From the NCBI GenBank assembly GCA_032622095.1, contig CP136063.1, positions 72,457,980 to 72,521,979 of the forward strand: a stretch of 64,000 nucleotides of DNA, read 5' to 3'. This document shows, in pieces, positions 58,631 through 64,000 of the stretch. Numbering within the stretch: position 1 is the stretch's first letter; every line of letters starts with the position of its first letter. The stretch is from Siphonodentalium dalli (Eukaryota; Mollusca; Scaphopoda; Gadilida; Siphonodentaliidae). Below the pieces are notes generated by a model that saw only the letters and a program-made list of their open reading frames with translations, made no database searches and was not told the origin of the DNA. A program made the position numbers and the translations under genes.

Positions 58631-59131
58631 ATTGAGCTACATAAAGAAGATTCAAAAAAATCTACACTACCACAGACTAAAAAAATTCAAGATAATCTTG
58701 TCGAATTGAGACAGATCTCTACCGATTTGTTTAAACTTTGTAACAAAATGCAATGGCAAGAGAAACAAGAGAAAAACAAAGCTGATAAAAATTGGAAACC
58801 GCCATATGGTTACTGTTACAAATGCGGCCAAGACACCCATTGGTCCTTCCATTGTAAAGTAGATTTCGGCGACAAAAAAAATGTGAAAACTATACAAAAG
58901 TCTACAAGCAGTAACAATACAAGAACAAATGCAGATATCAAAACTGAAGAGATGTCTACAACATCAGATTTTTCCAAACAAGACCGACCTGTTGATCCTA
59001 CGAATGATTCACAGAACAAATCTGAAGATAAACATCCAGAAATTGAAAATTCCAAGAAAACTTCCAAGAAAAAGAAGCTGAGACCATTCTACATTCCAAA
59101 AACAGATAAACGAATCGACACAAACAATTGA
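58532..59131 (+). CDS. Zinc-knuckle protein with a PolB-derived N-terminus
   Basis: 199 aa, intact. Residues 1-32 (MFKRIKRPVSDDATSEEDIV...) copy the PolB N-terminus through the inverted duplication. The rest is unrelated to PolB. A CCHC zinc knuckle, C95-x2-C98-x4-H103-x4-C108 (CYKCGQDTHWSFHC), is of the retroviral nucleocapsid type and suggests single-strand nucleic acid binding. The C-terminal half is Ser/Thr/Lys/Asp rich and ends in a basic stretch (KKTSKKKKLRPFYIPK). Shared promoter with PolB. A poly(A) signal AATAAA lies at 59147-59152. The shared basic N-terminus may be a targeting or terminal-protein-like tag, which is inference. Confidence 0.82.
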   Translation: MFKRIKRPVSDDATSEEDIVRKRPRPAVIEESYIELHKEDSKKSTLPQTKKIQDNLVELRQISTDLFKLCNKMQWQEKQEKNKADKNWKPPYGYCYKCGQDTHWSFHCKVDFGDKKNVKTIQKSTSSNNTRTNADIKTEEMSTTSDFSKQDRPVDPTNDSQNKSEDKHPEIENSKKTSKKKKLRPFYIPKTDKRIDTNN

Positions 59132-59139
59132 AAATTATG

Positions 59140-59245
59140 TTGTGTGAATAAATTATGAATTGAACAATCGTGTTTTGTTTTTTCAGCTATGAAAGAGTAA
59201 CCTTTTGGGAAATGTGGGTGGCCCTGAAAAGGGCCGTTTTCTCTT
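59140..59245 (-). repeat. 3' flank repeat of cassette 1
   Basis: About 100 bp nearly identical to 60583-60685. Each copy contains the histone-type hairpin of the minus-strand gene and then, read downstream on the minus strand, CATTTCCCAAAAGGTTACTC and AAAAAACAAAACACG. It marks the left edge of each cassette. Confidence 0.9.
59220..59235 (-). terminator. Histone-type 3' stem-loop, gene A1
   Basis: On the minus strand GGCCCTTTTCAGGGCC: 6-bp stem and UUUC loop, flanked by AAAAC before and ACCCACA after. It lies 19 nt after the stop codon at 59255. This fits the metazoan replication-dependent histone consensus (GGYYCUUUUCARRRCC-ACCCA type). Confidence 0.85.
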
Positions 59246-59254
59246 TTCCAGGAT

Positions 59255-59599
59255 TCATAAGAATTCTGACAAATCAGGATATATCCCGTTGGGATTAATT
59301 GTCACAGACCAAATAGGATTTGATCTGTGCGCCGCACCAGCCTGAGCAAAGCTGTCAATCGCTGCATTGCACAGATCTTTCTTCTTGATCTGTGACAAGA
59401 TCTCCACGAGATCAAGATTGCTTGATTCTTGAACTTTAGGCAATGGTCGTCGGCGAGCCAAAAAATCTCCTATCATCTGCTTCTGAACCCTACTTTGTTC
59501 AGGAGAATCCTGCCATTTCCTATATCTTCTTATTTCCGTCTCCTCTGACGAATCTCTCTTCCTCCACAACTTCTTGAGAAATTTCTTTAAAGACGGCAT
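59255..59599 (-). CDS. Cassette 1 gene A1, unknown function
   Basis: 114 aa, intact. Starts with a very basic amphipathic segment (MPSLKKFLKKLWRKR), then a charged middle, then DLVEILSQIKKKDLCNAAID and an aromatic/Pro end (NPIWSVTINPNGIYP). No known domain. The basic amphipathic start could bind membrane or nucleic acid. It is transcribed away from B1 from a shared promoter and followed by a histone-type hairpin. The pairing with A2 is by position only, as the two proteins are not visibly similar. Confidence 0.72.
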   Translation of the reverse strand: MPSLKKFLKKLWRKRDSSEETEIRRYRKWQDSPEQSRVQKQMIGDFLARRRPLPKVQESSNLDLVEILSQIKKKDLCNAAIDSFAQAGAAHRSNPIWSVTINPNGIYPDLSEFL

Positions 59600-59624
59600 A
59601 ATGAATGAAGTTCACTGAAAAAGT

Positions 59625-60170
59625 GAAAATATTTGTATACATTTGACACGGGCGACAATGAAATCAGATGTCGCATTGGCGTTAAAATTGACAAATATTT
59701 CCTGACGTTGTGTTTTTTCAGAGACGGATCACCATGCATATTTTTCTTGATCATTATTGCATAGCGATCAAACAAATGTTTTTAATTTCGTTAGATCATT
59801 ATCTATTATTTGGTACACATGATTGATATATTTATTACCTCGTTAGGCAAATATGGAATGTTTTTCTAGTTTTTGGTTTTGGAATTGTACATATTTTATA
59901 CATAAAAACTGAACACAAGAAACATACTGAACATTTTTCTTGATCATTGCATTTGATAACTTTACTTGGTCATCGTTTATGAACGAAGATGAATTCATAT
60001 GTTAAAACATCTTAATTAATTGTATATACTATCATGAATTTAATCTATAACATATCGAAATGGTGAAACTAACAGATAATGCACTGAAAAGAAACACAAC
60101 GTCAGGAAACATTTGTCATTTTTAACGTCAAAGTATTATGTGCTTTCTCTACCGCCCGCGCAATCGTGAT
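59625..60170. promoter_or_regulatory. Bidirectional promoter region, copy 1
   Basis: 546 bp between the divergent genes A1 and B1, almost identical to 61226-61771 (offset 1,601; only scattered substitutions, e.g. near 59665, 59725 and 60160). Its outer parts are an inverted repeat, 59676-59721 against 60084-60131. Each arm carries TGACGTTGTGTTT (CRE-like TGACG half-site) and TTAAAA. CCAAT occurs on one side (minus strand, near 59675). Start sites are not known. Confidence 0.85.
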
Positions 60171-60212
60171 ACAAGTTCAAGACGGATCTTCAGACTTATT
60201 CTACATTCAAAG

Positions 60213-60389
60213 ATGACTGCAATACCCGAACCCTTGATGGCGATACTGAGAGGAACTAGGGGGATAACAATGCAGATAATGTGGGACAGGCACGCAAGAG
60301 AAGTGACCGCCCGTTCAAATCTGATCATGCAAAAAAGAACAGCGGGGGAACAAAAGCAAAATTCTCACTCTGAGAAAATTGGGGAGTGA
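60213..60389 (+). CDS. Cassette 1 gene B1, small protein of unknown function
   Basis: 58 aa from the ATG at 60213 (MTAIPEPLMAILRG). The start is chosen because B2 has the same context (TTCRAAGATGACTGC) and the same first residues (MTA). Helical, basic, with no Cys. It ends in a Gln/Lys/Ser-rich tail. It may be a shortened or replaced cargo gene. Followed 20 nt after the stop by a histone-type hairpin. Confidence 0.6.
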   Translation: MTAIPEPLMAILRGTRGITMQIMWDRHAREVTARSNLIMQKRTAGEQKQNSHSEKIGE

Positions 60390-60409
60390 ATTTTGATGTC
60401 GTACAAAAC

Positions 60410-60425
60410 GGCCCTTTTCAGGGCC
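60410..60425 (+). terminator. Histone-type 3' stem-loop, gene B1
   Basis: GGCCCTTTTCAGGGCC on the plus strand, preceded by CAAAAC and followed by AAAACAAAAAC. It starts 20 nt after the stop codon. The 3' flank is A-rich rather than ACCCA. Confidence 0.8.
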
Positions 60426-60436
60426 AAAACAAAAAC

Positions 60437-60452
60437 GGTCCTTTTCAGGAAC
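60437..60452 (+). terminator. Second, imperfect histone-like stem-loop after B1
   Basis: GGTCCTTTTCAGGAAC has the same loop with one stem mismatch, 11 nt after the first hairpin. It may be a decayed duplicate. Confidence 0.55.
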
Positions 60453-60582
60453 AGCCAATTTTTTCAAAAAGAAAAACTTTTAGCATTGCTTAAGAACTAA
60501 TAATGTTCATTGTACCCTATGTTTCGTTTTGAAAAAATCACGCCACGAATAATTTAAAACAAAATATACTTGCAAATATTTG
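60453..60582. other. Spacer between the two cassettes
   Basis: About 130 bp of AT-rich sequence with no gene. It is not duplicated elsewhere in the element. Confidence 0.6.
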
Positions 60583-60685
60583 TTGTTGAATAAATTATGA
60601 ATTGAACAATCGTGTTTTGTTTTTTCAGCTATGAAAGAGTAACCTTTTGGGAAATGTGTGTGGCCCTGAAAAGGGCCGTTTTAAA
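60583..60685 (-). repeat. 3' flank repeat of cassette 2
   Basis: Second copy of 59140-59245 (offset 1,442), differing in one or two bases beside the hairpin (ACACACA instead of ACCCACA). Confidence 0.9.
60662..60677 (-). terminator. Histone-type 3' stem-loop, gene A2
   Basis: Minus-strand GGCCCTTTTCAGGGCC with flank ACACACA, 22 nt after the stop codon at 60700. Confidence 0.85.
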
Positions 60686-60699
60686 ATTATCATCTGACT

Positions 60700-61188
60700 T
60701 TAACACCGTTTTGTGTTTTTCTTATATCTTGACATATCTTTCCCATGAGAACCGAGAGCTTTTGCGAATTCATCACTTTTCTCTGTATCTCTAGATTCTT
60801 TACAAGGAAGATGAAATCTGACTTTTGTCTCAGTAGAAGCCTTCATGATACTCTTAGGTTGTTTTTCTTTCGTCGCCGATAATTTTCCTTTTTTGATCTG
60901 TTTCTGCTCTTTCGATCTCTCAACATCATGAACCCTGATTGGGATATCTATCTGTTCTGCAACGAAACGAAGATTCGCTTTCACTTCTTGATGCGTTACT
61001 TGCGTTTTCACGTCAATATCCCCGCGAAGGCATCTCAGTTCATCTAAAATCGCTTTTAAAATGAGTGTATCACCACCTATAGTCATTGTCGTATTAGCTT
61101 GGACTGATGACTGTGGCGCAGCATATGTATTCTGCGCAACAGGACTACTGTATATCTCACTCTGAAGAAATTCTGTTAACGGATCCAT
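60700..61188 (-). CDS. Cassette 2 gene A2, unknown function
   Basis: 162 aa from the ATG at 61188 (MDPLTEFLQSEIYSSP). N-terminal Ser/Gln/Ala-rich part. A central amphipathic helix likely forms a coiled coil (LILKAILDELRCLRGDIDV...). The C-terminal third is strongly basic (SKEQKQIKKGKLSATKEK, KSIMKAS) and ends in Lys/Arg. No recognised family. An oligomerising nucleic-acid-binding or regulatory protein would fit, but that is inference. Divergent to B2, with a histone-type hairpin 3'. Confidence 0.72.
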   Translation of the reverse strand: MDPLTEFLQSEIYSSPVAQNTYAAPQSSVQANTTMTIGGDTLILKAILDELRCLRGDIDVKTQVTHQEVKANLRFVAEQIDIPIRVHDVERSKEQKQIKKGKLSATKEKQPKSIMKASTETKVRFHLPCKESRDTEKSDEFAKALGSHGKDMSRYKKNTKRC

Positions 61189-61225
61189 CTCTTGATAGCA
61201 ATGCAATGTAAGGTTGATCAAATTC

Positions 61226-61771
61226 GAAAATATTTGTATACATTTGACACGGGCGACAATGAAATCACATGTCGCATTGGCGTTAAAATTGACAAATATT
61301 TCCTGACGTTGTGTTTTTTCAGAGACAGATCACCATGCATATTTTTCTTGATCATTATTACATAGCGATCAAACAAATGTTTTTAATTTCGTTAGATCAT
61401 TATCTATTATTTGGTACACATGATTGATATATTTATTACCTCGTTAGGCAAATATGGATTGTTTTTCTAGTTTTTGGTTTTGGAATTGTACATATTTTAT
61501 ACATAAAAACTGAACACAAGAAACATACTGAACATTTTTCTTGATCATTGCATTTGATAACTTTACTTGGTCATCGTTTATGAACGAAGATGAATTCATA
61601 TGTTAAAACATCTTAATTAATTGTATATACTATCATGAATTTAATCTATAACATATCGAAATGGTGAAACTAACAGATAATGCACTGAAAAGAAACACAA
61701 CGTCAGGAAACATTTGTCATTTTTAACGTCAAAGTATTATGTGCTTTCTCTACCGCCCGCACCATCGTGAT
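61226..61771. promoter_or_regulatory. Bidirectional promoter region, copy 2
   Basis: Second copy of 59625-60170, between A2 and B2, with the same inverted arms at 61277-61322 and 61685-61732. The near identity contrasts with the unrelated genes on both sides. Either recent duplication with cargo replacement or gene conversion would explain this. Confidence 0.88.
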
Positions 61772-61815
61772 ATTTGTTCAAGCACGGCAGCGAACAATTT
61801 ATTCTGCATTCGAAG

Positions 61816-62280
61816 ATGACTGCTGTAAACATAACCGATCTTGACGAGATAATGGGCGTTGGGGTATACTGTAAAGCAGTGTACGGTGAAGAAATATCGC
61901 TATTTTGGAGGGCACTCAGCCTTGGGATTTACGGGACGACCGATGGATGGATGGTTCTGAGAGATGCGGCAGTTGGCCTGTACTACACAGAGAGGGACGA
62001 ACTTGGTGCGTCGGCACAAGACTTACGACACGCATCACTTTTGGCCGAATCAAGATTGATGGTTGAATTAGCGGCGACTGTTATACAGCGACCTATCGTC
62101 ATGTTTGATGCTACCAAAGGCGGCTACAAATCAACACCAAGATTCAAGTCATCAATACCTCTAGTGTGGATCCCCCACGTTTGCCCCGAGCATTATTGTG
62201 AATGCGAATTATGGATGAGGAGAGGAGACAAATCAATTGAAGTTTTGGCGAACAAAGAAGTTCAATGTGGCGGATTCTAA
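61816..62280 (+). CDS. Cassette 2 gene B2, OTU-like fold lacking the catalytic cysteine (tentative)
   Basis: 154 aa from the ATG at 61816 (MTAVNITDLDEIMG). EEISLFWRALSLGIYGT followed by helices, then LMVELAATVIQRPIVMFDA, IPLVWIP and a late histidine (CPEHYCEC) follows the order of OTU deubiquitinase domains ('g(D)…C-L-F-R-a…l-y-G', 'A..l..pi.v', 'p-l…H-y'). The position of the catalytic Cys is Ser28 here, so a peptidase would be inactive. An inactive ubiquitin-binding or structural role is possible. The fold assignment is by eye and needs profile search. Histone-type hairpin 19 nt after the stop. Confidence 0.6.
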   Translation: MTAVNITDLDEIMGVGVYCKAVYGEEISLFWRALSLGIYGTTDGWMVLRDAAVGLYYTERDELGASAQDLRHASLLAESRLMVELAATVIQRPIVMFDATKGGYKSTPRFKSSIPLVWIPHVCPEHYCECELWMRRGDKSIEVLANKEVQCGGF

Positions 62281-62299
62281 ACTATAACAAAAATAAAAC

Positions 62300-62315
62300 G
62301 GCCCTTTTCAGGGCC
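62300..62315 (+). terminator. Histone-type 3' stem-loop, gene B2
   Basis: GGCCCTTTTCAGGGCC followed by ACCAAATGATCGAAAAGATA. The ACCA cleavage-side flank and a purine-rich GAAAAGA about 12 nt downstream resemble the cleavage site and U7-binding downstream element of histone pre-mRNAs. An AATAAA (62292-62297) lies just upstream and could serve as an alternative. Confidence 0.85.
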
Positions 62316-62392
62316 ACCAAATGATCGAAAAGATACTCTTGATAGCTAATTGATATTTTCCAAAGTGAGATTTTCCTTTTGAAAAAAATAAT

Positions 62393-62751
62393 TCTAAGTC
62401 CATTTTCATTTTTTCGATCAGAAATGTTACATCAATGACAGGAACATCTATCCTCAGGGGGTAACTATGGCCCAGTACCCCCCAGACATGGTCACTATGG
62501 CCCAGTACCCACCAGGCATGGTCACTATGGCCCAGTACCCCCCAGACATGGTCACTATGGCCCAGTACTCCCCAGACAGGGTCACTATGGTCCAGTATCC
62601 GATACTGGGCCATAGTGACCCTGTCTGGGGGGTACTGGGCCATAGTGACCATGTCTGGGGGGTACTGGGCCATAGTGACCATGTCTGGGGGGTACTGGGC
62701 CATAGTGACCATGTCTGGGGGTACTGGGCCATAGTGACCCCCATTACTACT
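62393..62751. repeat. Polinton right terminal inverted repeat
   Basis: Inverse of 44664-45029, with the same palindromic array of ~29-bp units pivoting near 62594-62610 (CCAGTATCCGATACTGG). It differs from the left copy by small unit-length changes in C-runs and a few substitutions. Confidence 0.95.
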
Positions 62752-64000
62752 TATAAGTACCCGTATATAGGTCGCCGTTACTTTTTCAATGAAATAGTAT
62801 ATACGCATAGTAGGAACTACAGAGAGGTTGACCTTTCGCGGCTTACCACAGAGGTCACGCTAGCCATATTAGGCGATGGCGAGTTCAGTATATTTTAAAA
62901 GATTCGCGATAACTATTATCAAAATAGGAATAAAACAACGAAATTCAAATAAATATTAAAGAAATAAATATATAAGCGAAGGGCTAGTTTAAATTAGCGA
63001 CAGTGTGGCGCATACAAATAGCACGATCAACTTAAGTAAAGAGATACCGGTATCTGAAGTACGTTTTATATTAATAGTGATGTGAATCTTGGTCAAAATT
63101 TGACGCAAATCGATTGTCCTCGTGCAACACAAGACATGTTCAAAACATGAACGCTACTCCCTCTAGAATTCTCGCTGGTATGTTCAGTAACAATCGGATC
63201 CATGTTGACGTTCAGATAAATCACCAAAACAAAAACAGTTGACTAACTTTCACGTTTTCGCGGCTTGACCACAGAACAATTATAACTTATATACTGACAA
63301 AAATATATTTAGAAATAACTCAAACAACAAAATTAGTCCCAAAATCGTGACGTTGGAAGTTCAATCATTGGTGCATGTGTGTTATCTGATAATATGTTCA
63401 TTTTATGTTATAAAATATACATTTTGATGTTATCCACTCATTTTCGGAAATTCAAATCCAGTTGACACACAATCACATGTGATTAAAATTCCTACGGGAT
63501 GTGCGTGAATTTGAACGATTACAGGAGCGTGATGGGTTAACACGGGCGTAAAATAATGGGTATATATACCTCGCCAGGTTTTATGACATTACAAGCATTT
63601 ACAAGTGTTTATAGATAATCGTGGAGTAAACACAATATACACCACTCGTGAGATTGCCCATCTAACCCATACTCGCCAAGGCTCGTGGAGTAGACCGGCA
63701 TATGCATTTGCACTGTACTTATATTAACTGTTTTCTGTTTATATATTCGTTATACTTGTGTTATTTTTGACGAATAAAATTTATAAAAAAAATATCAAAT
63801 TGGAGTCATGGGGTAACTTTGATCAATAACGTACTCGCTATATTGCGTACCGGTTAGACTTTTTGTATGTATGTGTTCGCGGATGTATGTCTCATTGTTG
63901 CAGTATGTAACTTTTATGACCGCATTAATTGCTTTCGACATATAGGTGTGAACAATATGGCTGAGCCATTGCGGGAACACAGTGCATAATATAACAGCTA
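62752..64000. other. iGluR intron continuing past the Polinton, no gene seen
   Basis: Begins with the second TATAAG. AT-rich, without a recognisable receptor exon or repeat family shared with the window. Confidence 0.55.

Larger units (their letters stand above)
44664..62751 (-). mobile_element. Maverick/Polinton (virus-like DNA transposon), full length, decayed
   Basis: 18,088 bp bounded by inverted repeats starting AGTAGTAATGGGGGTCACTA. It is flanked on both sides by TATAAG (44658-44663 and 62752-62757), a 6-bp duplication as expected for Polinton integrase. It encodes the diagnostic set: protein-primed family B DNA polymerase, retroviral-type integrase, adenain-like protease, FtsK/HerA-type packaging ATPase, and double and single jelly-roll capsid proteins. 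Five of these genes or reading-frame groups are broken. It sits in an intron of the glutamate receptor gene, opposite to it for most genes. The right third carries two accessory cassettes with histone-like 3' hairpins. Confidence 0.96.

Noticed and set aside
59185-59195. TTTTGTTTTTTCAG as a 3' splice site next to the cassette hairpins (also 60620)
   Set aside because: It lies downstream of the hairpins on the other strand. No coding exon follows (CTATGAAAGAGTAA closes after three codons), and it is part of the duplicated flank.

Overview
The window is genomic DNA of a multicellular eukaryote, most likely an aquatic invertebrate (the phylum cannot be fixed from the sequence). The evidence is an intron-rich host gene with GT/AG splice sites, long AT-rich introns full of transposable elements, and a large eukaryotic virus-like transposon. 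No rRNA, tRNA or CRISPR was recognised.

Host gene. Eight + strand exons between 8,154 and 42,164 join in consistent phase. They encode the amino-terminal domain and the start of the ligand-binding domain of an ionotropic glutamate receptor (kainate/AMPA class). The signal-peptide exon and the exons after 42,164 (rest of S1, pore, S2) were not found. The intron from 18,580 to 42,073 is 23.5 kb and holds a foldback element, an 8.3-kb inverted repeat, a 3.4-kb Helitron-like element inserted in a satellite, MITEs and tandem repeats. The next intron runs past the window end and contains the Maverick/Polinton.

Polinton (44,664-62,751; 18,088 bp). It has ~360-bp terminal inverted repeats beginning AG and a perfect 6-bp target duplication (TATAAG). 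The − strand carries a packed block, read from high to low coordinates: PolB, an unknown gene, packaging ATPase, two related small proteins, a 221-aa conserved protein, integrase, a small membrane protein, minor capsid protein, a basic virion-like protein, major capsid protein, an unknown Cys/His protein and an adenain-like protease. PolB has three frame breaks. Protease, major capsid, basic protein and ATPase each carry one in-frame stop. Integrase, minor capsid and most small genes are open. A + strand zinc-knuckle gene starts with an inverted copy of the PolB promoter and N-terminus.

Most notable part (59,140-62,320). Two tandem cassettes each hold a divergent gene pair fired from a duplicated ~546-bp bidirectional promoter. 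All four genes are followed, 19-22 nt after the stop codon, by the 16-nt hairpin GGCCCTTTTCAGGGCC. This matches the 3' stem-loop of metazoan replication-dependent histone mRNAs, in three of the four cases with an ACC(C)A- or ACAC-type 3' flank. The layout (divergent pair, short 3' UTR, histone stem-loop) imitates histone gene pairs. It suggests that this virus-like element uses the host S-phase histone mRNA 3'-end machinery. I know of no such description for Polintons.
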